55,129 nt of DNA from a virus. Every line of letters starts with the position of its first letter. Positions within the stretch are counted from its first letter, which is position 1. Position numbers and translations under genes: made by a program. The notes under the pieces are model-generated. The model had not been told where the DNA came from. It saw only the letters and a list, made by a program, of their open reading frames with translations, and did no database searches. The stretch lies in IMG/VR virus record IMGVR_UViG_3300042882_000260, positions 1-55,129 of that record. One strand, written 5' to 3'. Below, piece by piece: positions 37,250 to 46,035 of the stretch.

Positions 37250-40200
37250 ATGCCAAGCCCACTCAGTCTGATTAAGAAAATGTACTCCCCACTTGAGAGG
37301 GCGGTCGTTGCGCATAAGCTAGAGACAATGCCTAGCTCACAGTGGGCTGCGTACATCAAGGCCAACGCGCCCAAGGCCGCGAAGAAGGAAGCACTAGCGA
37401 TTAAGCTAGACGAGCTACTAGCTCGGCAGCCTAAGTTGTCCAAGGCGGACATCGTCAAACACATCCAAGAGAACTCACCCAAGGTCAGCACCAAGAACAT
37501 CCGCGCTGAGGGTTATGGTAGCGACGAGACCCAGTATGGCAAGTACGTGCTGCCAGGCGGCGAGGACTACACCGAGACGCTTATTCACCTGCCGCCAAAC
37601 ACAAGCTCACCCTCAATCAGAATGCAGAAAGTCTTTGAGATTGCCGACGAAAATGGGCAATTGCTAGCTAGTGGCACGGTACCTATGTCGCCACGCACGC
37701 TTGAGAAGCTCAACAACAACCCTAACTGGGTGGTGCGTGAGTACGAGCAGCCTCACCCCGCCGACATACTCCGTGACCCATCTAACTTTACCTCTGGTCA
37801 CTTCGACGAGCCCAACGTCTTGGCTCACCTGCGCACCAACATTAAGCTTACACCTGACAACAAGGACGTGCTCTTCCTAGAGGAGCTGCAGTCAGACTGG
37901 GCGCAGCAGGGTAGGAAGAAAGGGTTCTTAACTCCGGACTTGCATGTAGAGCGCCGTGCGCAAATAAAGGCGGAGATGGATGCCTTGGCTAAAGAAGCCA
38001 CTGCGATGCGTGAGCGTGGAGAGAGCCCCGTTGATATCCGTCAACGTATGCGCCAACTAGACGATGCGTTGCGCGATATCCCTACACCGAAGGGCGTACC
38101 ATCTGGCCCTTACATTGAGGACACAGCCGACTGGACCGCGTTAGGTTTGAAGAAGGCCATCGAGCGAGCGGTTGACGAGGGGCAAAGCCATTTGGCCTGG
38201 ACTACTGGCACGCAGCAGGCTGATCGTTACAACCTGGCTAAGCAGATTGATAGCATAAATCATAGTATGAACCCTGACGGGACCTACAGCTTTTCAGCAA
38301 TAAAGAATGGTGAAGAGGTTCTTTCAAAAGAAGGCCTAACGCAGGACGAGCTTGCTGATCACTTAGGCAAAGACATAGCAGAGAAGATTGTTAAGAGCGA
38401 GGGCGCAGATTCGCCGGCAGGCACTAGCGTAGGTTGGGAGGCAGCGCCATCAATATACGGCGACGTTGCTGCTCCACCACAACCAAGGACTCTGTCTGGC
38501 TTGGATCTACAAGTCGGCGGCGAAGGCATGAGAACCTACTACGATCAGATTGTACCCAGTACAGCCAACGACATTTTAAAATCAATGGGTGTAACGGAGC
38601 GCGTTAAACCTATCGGCGTGCAACTTGGCAACAACGTGTCTGAGCAGATGGGCTTCGACATCACGCCAGAGATACGTGACTACGTGATGAATCAAGGCTT
38701 ACCTGCGTTCGCCGGCGGTGGCGTGGTTAAAGCAACAGCCAAAGAGATGGCGGATCTTTTAAAACTTTATCATGGTGGCCGCAAGTTTGAACAGTGGAAC
38801 CCTAAGATGATTGGTATGGGCGAAGGCGCTGGACGACGTAACCCGTTAATGGCACAAGGTCCCGGCCTTTATGCAGGTGACACAACAGATCTAGCAAAAA
38901 TATATTTAAAGTATGGCGGAGACGACCCTGCGTTAACAGAGCTAAGTGTAGATCCTACCAATATTATTAATTACTATAAAAAAATGCCACCAGAGCATTT
39001 GGAAAAAGTTAAAGAGGCTGAAAGTCGCCTAGATGCTTTAGGTCTTAGAACAAGTAACTACGGCTTACAAAATGCCTGGTTAGGTGGTAGAGAGGCAGAC
39101 CCACAGCGAGTGCGCGACATATTAGTTAACTCTGGCGTAGACGGGTTACAACAATACTTAAACCCTTACTTTGGTACTGAGTTTTCTATATTTAATCCCG
39201 ATATCATTAAACGAGTACGTACAATGGATTCATCTGAGTACGCAGAAGGCGGCCCAGTACACATGGACGAGGGTGGCTTGAACGTTAGAGCGTCAGGTGA
39301 CTACGGCAACTTTGACAGCGAGAGCTCGTCAGGCAGCCACTACAACTTTAGCACCGACGTTGACATCCTAAACAAGTACGGCTTCGGTGTTACCAAAGAG
39401 GGCCAGGTGTTCAAGTTACCTGAGCGCACCTACACCTACGAGGATGGCTACACAGAGACCGTACCAGCACGTAAGATTAAGCGTGACGACATCAGCGAGC
39501 TACGCGCTCGTTACATGACAGACGACGGTGTACAGTATGGCGTTGGTCGCCAGCCACTAGCGAAGGGCTGGTCTGCTTACCGCACCGACCCACGCACTCA
39601 GGCAACGGTAGGGTTTAACGTGTCGCCTCAATACAAGAACTTATCTGTTTACCGTTCCGACCCACGCGATCAGTCAAGCGTTGGCGTTAACGTGTCGCCG
39701 TACTACAAGGGCATCAACTACACCAAGAACTTTGCAGAGGGCGGCGCGGTAGAGACTGATGACGTTGACTACGATGAGCTGTACGAGTTTAGAGACTACG
39801 GCGACCGTGAGACAGGCGAGGCTAAGGACACTGGTGCCTTGGGCGAGATCCGTATGCCTAACGGCCGTGACGTGATGACCGAGTACTCCATCAACGTCGA
39901 CGGCCGCGAGATGCCGAGCATCGTTGAGGGTATGCACCCGGCTGACGTGAACTACATCCGTGAGACCGGTATCGTGCCTGAAGACGCAGTGGCCACGGCC
40001 GTTCGCAGCGCTAACAAGCGTGAGGCGAGTGGGCAGTCACCGTTTTGGAATAAAAAAGATGAGCCCGCATTTGCAGAAGGTGGCGAGGTAGACTATGATG
40101 CGATGTACGAGTTTAAAGATAACGCACCAGGCTTCGCTAAGGGCGGCCCTGTTTTATCAGTAGGCAGAGGCGAGAAGTTGCCGGTGTCACAAGGCGCAGG

Positions 40201-40405
40201 GCTAACAGCCAAGGGCCGCGCAAAGTATAACGCAGCGACGGGCTCTAACTTAAAGGCGCCAGCGCCGCACCCTAAAACAGAGAAAGATGCAGGTAGGCGT
40301 AAGTCATTCTGCGCGCGCATGTCAGGTATGCCAGGACCAATGAAAGACGAGAACGGCAACCCAACACGTAAAGCGGCGTCACTAAAACGTTGGAATTGTA
40401 ACTAA
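37250..40405 (+). CDS. Large multidomain protein: polyvalent domain, ADP-ribosyltransferase-like domain, Gly-motif repeats and DUF6321-like tail (1051 aa)
   Basis: The N-terminal helical part (1-85) is followed by a polyvalent-type domain (about 95-490: GHFDEPNVLAHLR, FLEELQSDWAQQGRKKGF, LAWTTGTQQADRY). About 505-660 has LYHGGRKFEQW and GPGLYAGDTTDLAKIYLKYGG, then FGTEFSIFN, an arrangement like ADP-ribosyltransferases (H...Y...E). Short repeats (YRTDPRTQATVGFNVSPQYK) and five [FY]AxGG motifs come after. The end (GLTAKGRAKYNAATGSNLK...SFCARMSGMP..NPTRKAASLKRWNC) resembles DUF6321. It lies between TerL and portal; a virion or ejected effector is the best guess. The ART-like part is AT-richer than its surroundings. 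Confidence 0.65.
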   Translation: MPSPLSLIKKMYSPLERAVVAHKLETMPSSQWAAYIKANAPKAAKKEALAIKLDELLARQPKLSKADIVKHIQENSPKVSTKNIRAEGYGSDETQYGKYVLPGGEDYTETLIHLPPNTSSPSIRMQKVFEIADENGQLLASGTVPMSPRTLEKLNNNPNWVVREYEQPHPADILRDPSNFTSGHFDEPNVLAHLRTNIKLTPDNKDVLFLEELQSDWAQQGRKKGFLTPDLHVERRAQIKAEMDALAKEATAMRERGESPVDIRQRMRQLDDALRDIPTPKGVPSGPYIEDTADWTALGLKKAIERAVDEGQSHLAWTTGTQQADRYNLAKQIDSINHSMNPDGTYSFSAIKNGEEVLSKEGLTQDELADHLGKDIAEKIVKSEGADSPAGTSVGWEAAPSIYGDVAAPPQPRTLSGLDLQVGGEGMRTYYDQIVPSTANDILKSMGVTERVKPIGVQLGNNVSEQMGFDITPEIRDYVMNQGLPAFAGGGVVKATAKEMADLLKLYHGGRKFEQWNPKMIGMGEGAGRRNPLMAQGPGLYAGDTTDLAKIYLKYGGDDPALTELSVDPTNIINYYKKMPPEHLEKVKEAESRLDALGLRTSNYGLQNAWLGGREADPQRVRDILVNSGVDGLQQYLNPYFGTEFSIFNPDIIKRVRTMDSSEYAEGGPVHMDEGGLNVRASGDYGNFDSESSSGSHYNFSTDVDILNKYGFGVTKEGQVFKLPERTYTYEDGYTETVPARKIKRDDISELRARYMTDDGVQYGVGRQPLAKGWSAYRTDPRTQATVGFNVSPQYKNLSVYRSDPRDQSSVGVNVSPYYKGINYTKNFAEGGAVETDDVDYDELYEFRDYGDRETGEAKDTGALGEIRMPNGRDVMTEYSINVDGREMPSIVEGMHPADVNYIRETGIVPEDAVATAVRSANKREASGQSPFWNKKDEPAFAEGGEVDYDAMYEFKDNAPGFAKGGPVLSVGRGEKLPVSQGAGLTAKGRAKYNAATGSNLKAPAPHPKTEKDAGRRKSFCARMSGMPGPMKDENGNPTRKAASLKRWNCN

Positions 40406-40413
40406 GGATTAAA

Positions 40414-42924
40414 ATGGCTAAAGACATGATGGACGATGAGGAAGAACTCAAGGGCGAGACAGTTGAGCTAGACGAAGAGGTTACGGACATCCGTGACACT
40501 GAAGACGGCGGCGTGATGGTTACGCTTGAGAACGAAGAGGACCATCAAAATCAGAGCGAGCACTTTGCCAACATCGTTGACGACATCGATCCTAAGGTCC
40601 TTAACACAATCGTTGACGACTTGATAGACAAGATTGGCCGAGACAAGGACGCACGTAAGAAAAGGGATGAGCAATATGAAGAGGGCATTCGTCGTACTGG
40701 CCTTGGTGATGACGCTCCAGGTGGTGCGCAATTTACTGGAGCCAACAAGGTTGTTCACCCACTAATGACAGAGGCCTGCGTTGACTTCTCAGCGCGCGCC
40801 ATGAAGGAGCTGTTCCCACCGAACGGCCCAGTGCGTAGCAAGATCATAGGCACACAGAACAAGGCCAAGCTTGAGAAGGCTGAGCGCAAGGCCAAGTACA
40901 TGAACTGGCAGCTCACCGAGCAGATGCCTGAGTTCCGCTCTGAGCTTGAGCAGCTAACGACACAGTTGCCACTAGGCGGCGTGCAGTACATGAAGCTGTT
41001 CTGGAACAAGGACCTTAATCGCACGGAGTCAGTGTTCATTCCAGTGGATGACATCTACCTACCGTTCGCTGCGTCTAACTTCCACACGGCCGAGCGCAAG
41101 ACGCACGTCCAGTACATCACCAAGTTTGAGTACGAGAAACGCGTACGCTCAGGCATGTACCGCGAGGTTGACCTCGGCATGGCTGACGACATCGACTTCT
41201 CTAAGGCCACCAAGGCCAACGATAAGATCGAAGGTCGCGAGGACAACTCTTACAACGAGGATGGCCTACGCACGGTGTTTGAGATCACTACGGCAGCCGA
41301 CCTTGAGGGTGACGAGTTCTTACCGTACGTCATCACAGTAGACAAGGCCACAGAGAAGTGTTTGGCCGTGTACCGTAACTGGGCAGAGAGCGACGCAACA
41401 ATCAAGGAGCCACTGGTCTCTATCGTTGAGTTCCCGTTCGTACCTTGGCGTGGCGCGTACCCAATTGGTCTAACACACATGATTGGCGGCCTATCAGGCG
41501 CTGCGACCGGTGCATTGCGTGCGTTGCTTGACTCTGCGCACATATCTAACATCCCAACGTTGCTTAAGCTTAAGGGTGGCCCTAACGGCCAGAACGTTAA
41601 TCCACAGCCGACTGAGGTTATCGAGCTAGAGGGCGGCATAAACGTCGACGACGTGCGTAAAATCGCCATGCCAATGCCGTTTAACCCACCGAGCCCAGTA
41701 CTTATGCAGTTGCTTGGCTTCTTGGTTGACGCAGGCAAGGGCGTGGTGCAAACTTCGTTCGAAAAACTGTCAGATCAGAACCCAAACATGCCGGTTGGCA
41801 CGACTTTAGCGTTAATTGAGCAGGGAATGGTGGTGTTTTCATCCATCCACTCACGCTTACACAACTCAATGGCGCAGGTTCTTAAGGTAATGCACCGCCT
41901 AAACTCTGCTTATTTGACAGACGAGATGGTAATTGACGAAATCGGCGAAAAAATGGTCGATCCGTCAGACTTTGACGGTCCGATGGACGTTATTCCTGTC
42001 TCAGACCCCAATATTTTCAGTGAAACACAGCGTTTTGCGCAAATTCAAGCGGTTCAACAGCGTGCAATGGCGTTGCCACAGCTGTATGACGTGCGTAAGG
42101 TTGAGGAATTGTTCTTAAAACAGCTTAAAATCCCAGAGGGTTCTGAGCTATTAATACCAAAACCTGAGCCTAAAGACATCGATCCGATACAAGAGAACTT
42201 CGCGGCCTCAGTTGGCAAGCCAATTGGCGCGTTGCCTGAGCAAGAGCACATCGCTCACTTGCGCGTGCACTTGGCGTTCTTACAGTCACCCATGTTTGGT
42301 CAAAATCCAATCATCGCACCGATGTTCGTACCTGCAATAGTGGCGCACATTAAGGACCACTTGTTAATGCACTACATGAAGGTTACCAACCAAGGCCTCA
42401 GAGTAGCTAGTGAGAGCGGCCAGTTGGGCGACGACGACGCGATGATTGAGGCACAAGCAGCGGTTGAGATACAACAAGCGATTGAAAGCGCGATACCGCC
42501 AGAGTTCTTGCAAATTGTTTCAGAGGCGTTCGCTATGGCACAACAAATGCAGCCACAGCAACCACAAGACCCAACGCAAGCTGCGGCAGCCGTACAGCGC
42601 GAGTCAATAGCGCAACGTGCCCAGTCTGATCAGATGAAGATACAGGCGCAAGGTCAGCGTGATCAAATCCAAGCGCAGACACAAGCACAGCGTGACGCGG
42701 TCAAAGCTAGCTTGCAACTTCGCCAGGACGAGCTTGACTTGCAAACCGAGCTGCTTAAACAAGACCGTGAGGACGCACGCAAGCAGGCTGATTTAACAGC
42801 ACGCTTGCAAATGAACCAAGAAGACAACGCTACGGCCAAGGACCTCGCGGCCGCTGAGATACTAAGCGGTAACAAAGTAGACGTGTCAACTGGCACGGGC
42901 ATTAACCCAAATCCTAATTTTTAA
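40414..42924 (+). CDS. Portal protein, P22-like (836 aa)
   Basis: An acidic N-terminus is followed by a helical section (DLIDKIGRDKDARKKRDEQYEEGIRRTGLGD) and APGGAQFTGANKVVHPLMTEACVDFSARAMKELFP. The middle, with the TQLPLGGVQYMKLFWNKDL and FVPWRGAYPIGLTHMIG elements, is typical of large podovirus portals. The C-terminal 150 residues are Gln-rich helices (RDQIQAQTQAQRDAVKASL) likely to form the barrel. It forms the dodecameric DNA channel, docks TerL and connects to the adaptor. Followed by small genes and the head operon. Confidence 0.85.
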   Translation: MAKDMMDDEEELKGETVELDEEVTDIRDTEDGGVMVTLENEEDHQNQSEHFANIVDDIDPKVLNTIVDDLIDKIGRDKDARKKRDEQYEEGIRRTGLGDDAPGGAQFTGANKVVHPLMTEACVDFSARAMKELFPPNGPVRSKIIGTQNKAKLEKAERKAKYMNWQLTEQMPEFRSELEQLTTQLPLGGVQYMKLFWNKDLNRTESVFIPVDDIYLPFAASNFHTAERKTHVQYITKFEYEKRVRSGMYREVDLGMADDIDFSKATKANDKIEGREDNSYNEDGLRTVFEITTAADLEGDEFLPYVITVDKATEKCLAVYRNWAESDATIKEPLVSIVEFPFVPWRGAYPIGLTHMIGGLSGAATGALRALLDSAHISNIPTLLKLKGGPNGQNVNPQPTEVIELEGGINVDDVRKIAMPMPFNPPSPVLMQLLGFLVDAGKGVVQTSFEKLSDQNPNMPVGTTLALIEQGMVVFSSIHSRLHNSMAQVLKVMHRLNSAYLTDEMVIDEIGEKMVDPSDFDGPMDVIPVSDPNIFSETQRFAQIQAVQQRAMALPQLYDVRKVEELFLKQLKIPEGSELLIPKPEPKDIDPIQENFAASVGKPIGALPEQEHIAHLRVHLAFLQSPMFGQNPIIAPMFVPAIVAHIKDHLLMHYMKVTNQGLRVASESGQLGDDDAMIEAQAAVEIQQAIESAIPPEFLQIVSEAFAMAQQMQPQQPQDPTQAAAAVQRESIAQRAQSDQMKIQAQGQRDQIQAQTQAQRDAVKASLQLRQDELDLQTELLKQDREDARKQADLTARLQMNQEDNATAKDLAAAEILSGNKVDVSTGTGINPNPNF

Positions 42925-42935
42925 GGAGAAATAAA

Positions 42936-43070
42936 ATGGCAACAACAGATAAATGCAATTGCAAAGACTCACAAGGCGTATCCCAACATCAACGCTTGGC
43001 AATGGGCGCTAAGTTGGACGGTAAAACATTACCTGGTACACCAGTTAAAACACAATCAATCCCTAAGTAA
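42936..43070 (+). CDS. Tiny hypothetical protein (44 aa)
   Basis: MATTDKCNCKDSQGVSQHQR opens a 44-codon frame with AAGGAG at good spacing just after the portal stop. It holds a CxC pair and is otherwise polar. Position suggests co-expression with portal; function unknown. Confidence 0.6.
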   Translation: MATTDKCNCKDSQGVSQHQRLAMGAKLDGKTLPGTPVKTQSIPK

Positions 43071-43073
43071 CTT

Positions 43074-43262
43074 ATGGATGATGCGGACTTAAGTCAGGAG
43101 CGCCAAGAGCGCGAAGACTTAATTAGAGCTACGTATTCAGTTGATTTGACGATACCGACAAGCAATGTGTGTTTGAATTGCTTAGATAGTACAGTAAATG
43201 GGGCCCGATGGTGTAGCGTCGGGTGCAGACAGGACTATGAGAATCGGACAAACAAGAAATGA
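43074..43262 (+). CDS. Small zinc-finger-like protein (62 aa)
   Basis: The N-terminal helix (DLSQERQEREDLIRATY) is followed by CLNCLDSTVNGARWCSVGC, i.e. CxxC...CxxxC, a four-Cys zinc-binding pattern as in DksA/TraR-like or similar short phage zinc proteins. The 3' end overlaps the next gene (ATGA). Likely DNA- or protein-binding; the role is unknown. Confidence 0.7.
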   Translation: MDDADLSQERQEREDLIRATYSVDLTIPTSNVCLNCLDSTVNGARWCSVGCRQDYENRTNKK

Positions 43263-43444
43263 CGATCGATAAGATTTTAAATTTATTAACGAGCGCGCAG
43301 CAAGAGTTGGCAGTGGCTGCGCTTCGTTCACCGAATTCACATGATGCGTTTGAGTACGGGCGCATGGTGGGGATGTACGCTGGAATTGAGCGTGCTATAG
43401 AGGTAATTTTGTCAACAATTAAAGAGGATAACGATGATGTCTGA
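43259..43444 (+). CDS. Small helical protein (61 aa)
   Basis: MTIDKILNLLTSAQQELAVA continues with DAFEYGRMVGMYAGIERAIEVILSTIKEDND. Helical and soluble; no known motif. Overlaps its neighbours at both ends. Function unknown. Confidence 0.65.
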   Translation: MTIDKILNLLTSAQQELAVAALRSPNSHDAFEYGRMVGMYAGIERAIEVILSTIKEDNDDV

Positions 43445-43835
43445 TCAAACGCTGGATGATGCGTTTCCAAGTGCAGACCCAGGAATAACACCTTTTGGGA
43501 GTTATGTTTTGGTACAAATTAGGGCGCCAAAGCTGAAAACAGCAGGCGGTATTATTTTAAACGCTGAAACTACAGAGACCGAGAAGTGGAACACACAGGT
43601 AGGTAAGGTAGTAACAGTGGGGCCATTGGCCTTCAAGAACCGTAACAGCATGGAGTTATGGCCTGAGGGTGCTTGGTGTGAGAAGGGTGACTTTGTTCGA
43701 GTCGCCAAGTACGGTGGTGATCGTTGGGAAGTGCGCATTGATAAAGACACGACCGCAATGTTCGTAATTTTTAAAGACACGGATCTAATCGGTAAGGTAA
43801 CAGTTGACCCATTAGCGATTCGTGCTTTCTTATAG
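43434..43835 (+). CDS. Phage GroES-like co-chaperonin (133 aa)
   Basis: PFGSYVLVQIRAPKLKTAGGIIL (about 20-45) has the Cpn10 core order, including the AGGI element of the mobile loop that binds GroEL. VGKVVTVGPLAF, KGDFVRVAKYGGDR and MFVIFKDTDLIGKV also fit the 10-kDa chaperonin barrel. Two consecutive ATGs are possible starts. T4 gp31 and a few other phage GroES analogues adapt host GroEL for capsid folding; the location two genes before scaffold and near the major capsid gene supports the same role here. Confidence 0.8.
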   Translation: MMSDQTLDDAFPSADPGITPFGSYVLVQIRAPKLKTAGGIILNAETTETEKWNTQVGKVVTVGPLAFKNRNSMELWPEGAWCEKGDFVRVAKYGGDRWEVRIDKDTTAMFVIFKDTDLIGKVTVDPLAIRAFL

Positions 43836-43853
43836 CTGATAAAGGAGCTAGGC

Positions 43854-44780
43854 ATGGCAAAAGAAAAAGAAGTAGAATCAATCATCGAAGACGATGAGGA
43901 CGAGCTAAAGGATGCGGAGTATGTAGCCGTTGATAATCCGCTTGACGAAGACGATGAAGAAGAGGAAAGTACCTTAAAATCATCCGAAGAAGAGGGCGAC
44001 GCTAGTAGTGAAGACGACCGCGAAGCAATTCGTGAACGCCGTCGACTAGAGAAAAAAGAACGTAAAGAACGCCGCGATAAGGCCATCGGCCGCGATAAAG
44101 TTGAGCTTAACTTTTTGCGTAGTCGTAACGATGAGCTAGAGCGTCGTATCGGTGCTGTTGAAACACACACCCAACAAACAAACTTGAGTCAACTTGATCA
44201 GCAAATCCAGCAGGCTGCTTATGAGGTAGAGACATCACAAAAAATCATTGCCAAGGCAGTAGAAGCTGGCAACGGTGACGATGTCGTGCAGGCGATGCAG
44301 TACCGTGATCAAGCGATGGCTAAGATGCAACAGCTTTCGCAGTACAAGCAACAGCAATCTCAGCAAGCGCCACGTCAGCCACAGGTTGATTCAGAGGTTG
44401 TGCATTATGCTAAGGAGTTCATGGAAGAGCACAGCTGGTATGACCCTCAAGGTAAGGACGAGGACTCAGCCATTGTGTTGGCCATTGACAACAAGCTAGC
44501 GCAAGAAGGCTTTGATCCACGCTCTGAGGAGTACTGGGATGAGTTGCATGATCGCGTTAAGCGTCGTCTGCCAGAGAAGTTTAAGGCAGCACGCAAACCG
44601 ACAGGTGGCCCTGCTGTAGGTTCTGGTCGTGAACACGCGCCAGTGTCGACACGCAAAGAGGTTTACATTAGCCCTGAACGCAAGGCAGCCTTACAAGAGG
44701 CAGGCGTTTGGGATGATCCAGTGTTACGTCAGCGCTACGTTAAAAAGTACGCTGAATACGATCGTGCTAACAAGAGTTAA
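43854..44780 (+). CDS. Scaffolding protein (308 aa)
   Basis: A very acidic N-terminus (about 1-60, Asp/Glu-rich) is followed by a basic helical region (RRRLEKKERKERRDKAIGRDKVE), a long coiled coil (about 85-180: LERRIGAVETHTQQTNLSQLDQQIQQ) and a C-terminal domain. Charged, helical, between portal and capsid genes: the classic podovirus scaffold layout. It would guide procapsid assembly and leave before DNA packaging. Confidence 0.8.
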   Translation: MAKEKEVESIIEDDEDELKDAEYVAVDNPLDEDDEEEESTLKSSEEEGDASSEDDREAIRERRRLEKKERKERRDKAIGRDKVELNFLRSRNDELERRIGAVETHTQQTNLSQLDQQIQQAAYEVETSQKIIAKAVEAGNGDDVVQAMQYRDQAMAKMQQLSQYKQQQSQQAPRQPQVDSEVVHYAKEFMEEHSWYDPQGKDEDSAIVLAIDNKLAQEGFDPRSEEYWDELHDRVKRRLPEKFKAARKPTGGPAVGSGREHAPVSTRKEVYISPERKAALQEAGVWDDPVLRQRYVKKYAEYDRANKS

Positions 44781-44785
44781 AAAAT

Positions 44786-44820
44786 AGTAGTTTTCTTTTT
44801 TTAAAAATTAGAACATAATT
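44786..44820 (+). promoter_or_regulatory. Candidate late promoter (copy 2)
   Basis: TAGTAGTTTT, then about 19 nt later CATAAT (44815-44820). The same TAGTAGTTTT prefix and spacing recur at 48540-48574, which argues for a conserved control element. Confidence 0.45.
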
Positions 44821-44847
44821 CTAATCAATTGCTGAATGGAGCAAGTA

Positions 44848-45390
44848 ATGACAAATACAAATGATGAACGTTTAAAGAAAAGTGTAGGTGATGGTCGTGG
44901 AGATCGCGCGATGGAAAATCGTGCTGTCACGGAGAATCGTGAAATCTCGGATGCAGACCGTCTAGATATATTTCGGCAACAGTTCTTTCAATCTTCACTT
45001 CCTGATCTACCAAAAATACCTGGATACCACGTATGCTGGTTGACCACTACAAACCCACGAGATACGATTAATATGCGTATGCGGTTGGGTTACGAAGCCA
45101 TTAAGCCAGAAGACATTCCTGGCTGGGAATCAACATCTGTTAAAACAGGTGATTGGATTGGCTTTATTGGGGTTAACGAAATGCTCGCATTCAAGCTACC
45201 ACTTTCTCTTTATGAGAAGTACATGCAAGAGGCGCACCACGATGCACCTTTGCGTGAGCTAGAAAAGTTGACGGATACTTCCGAGTTCCTTAAACGCGAC
45301 GCAGAAACTACCGGCAGTCGACTATATGAAGGTGATGGTACGCAGGACTTGAGGAAAAATGCTGGTCGAGCTCAATTTGACTTGACCTAA
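44848..45390 (+). CDS. Head-region structural protein (180 aa)
   Basis: Start at 44848 (MTNTNDERLKKSVGDGRG) with GGAG upstream. The middle (IPGYHVCWLTTTNPRDTINMRMRLGYEAIKPEDIPGW and then GDWIGFIGVNEMLAFKLPLSLYEKYM) is familiar from phage head modules but has no named function. It lies between scaffold and decoration/capsid genes. Possibly a minor head or head-completion protein. Confidence 0.65.
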   Translation: MTNTNDERLKKSVGDGRGDRAMENRAVTENREISDADRLDIFRQQFFQSSLPDLPKIPGYHVCWLTTTNPRDTINMRMRLGYEAIKPEDIPGWESTSVKTGDWIGFIGVNEMLAFKLPLSLYEKYMQEAHHDAPLRELEKLTDTSEFLKRDAETTGSRLYEGDGTQDLRKNAGRAQFDLT

Positions 45391-45416
45391 CTTTATTTTT
45401 TCTAAGGAGTATTAAG

Positions 45417-46022
45417 ATGCCTTCAACAAGCGCACCTTTTGGCTTCCGCCCTTCTTTCCACAACAGTGGTCAGATTCGCCCGAAAGCTTATACAATTACA
45501 TCGACTTATGCAACGAACATTTTTTCAAATGATCCTGTTAAGTTAACAAACGACGGTGTTATCCAATTGGGTACATCAGATGGTTCTCGTACAGGTACAG
45601 TAGCAGGCATAACATTGCTTGGCACTTTAGCTGGCGTTGAGTACCGTGATTCAACCGGCAAGCCTTCTATCTCTCCATACTGGATTGGTGGCAGTACTGC
45701 TACTGAAATCATTGCTTACGTGTTCGATGATCCAGAAACATTGTTTGAAACTCAATACACAAATCCAGGTACTGCTGGTACTGATTCAGTTCAAACTTCC
45801 GTGGGTGAGCAAGCTGACTGGACTGGTTTTACAGCTCCAGGTGGTTCAACTCGTACAGGTCTTTCAGACGCTTATTTAGGCGCCATCGAAGGTTCCGGTA
45901 CTGGTCAGTTCCAAATCACTGGCTTCGCTACTAACATTAACCAATCGCTAACAGATGCTTATGTTGTTGCGTATGTTCGTATCAACGAACACGCTTACAA
46001 GTATCCAACAGCGTCAATCTAA
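45417..46022 (+). CDS. Putative head decoration protein (201 aa)
   Basis: PFGFRPSFHNSGQIRPKAYTITSTYATNIFSNDPVKLTNDGVIQLGT, read in pieces, is beta-rich and typical of small phage head decoration or cement proteins encoded immediately before the major capsid gene. No transmembrane or catalytic motif. AAGGAG precedes the ATG. Role inferred from position and composition. Confidence 0.7.
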   Translation: MPSTSAPFGFRPSFHNSGQIRPKAYTITSTYATNIFSNDPVKLTNDGVIQLGTSDGSRTGTVAGITLLGTLAGVEYRDSTGKPSISPYWIGGSTATEIIAYVFDDPETLFETQYTNPGTAGTDSVQTSVGEQADWTGFTAPGGSTRTGLSDAYLGAIEGSGTGQFQITGFATNINQSLTDAYVVAYVRINEHAYKYPTASI

Positions 46023-46035
46023 GGAGGTCTGACAA

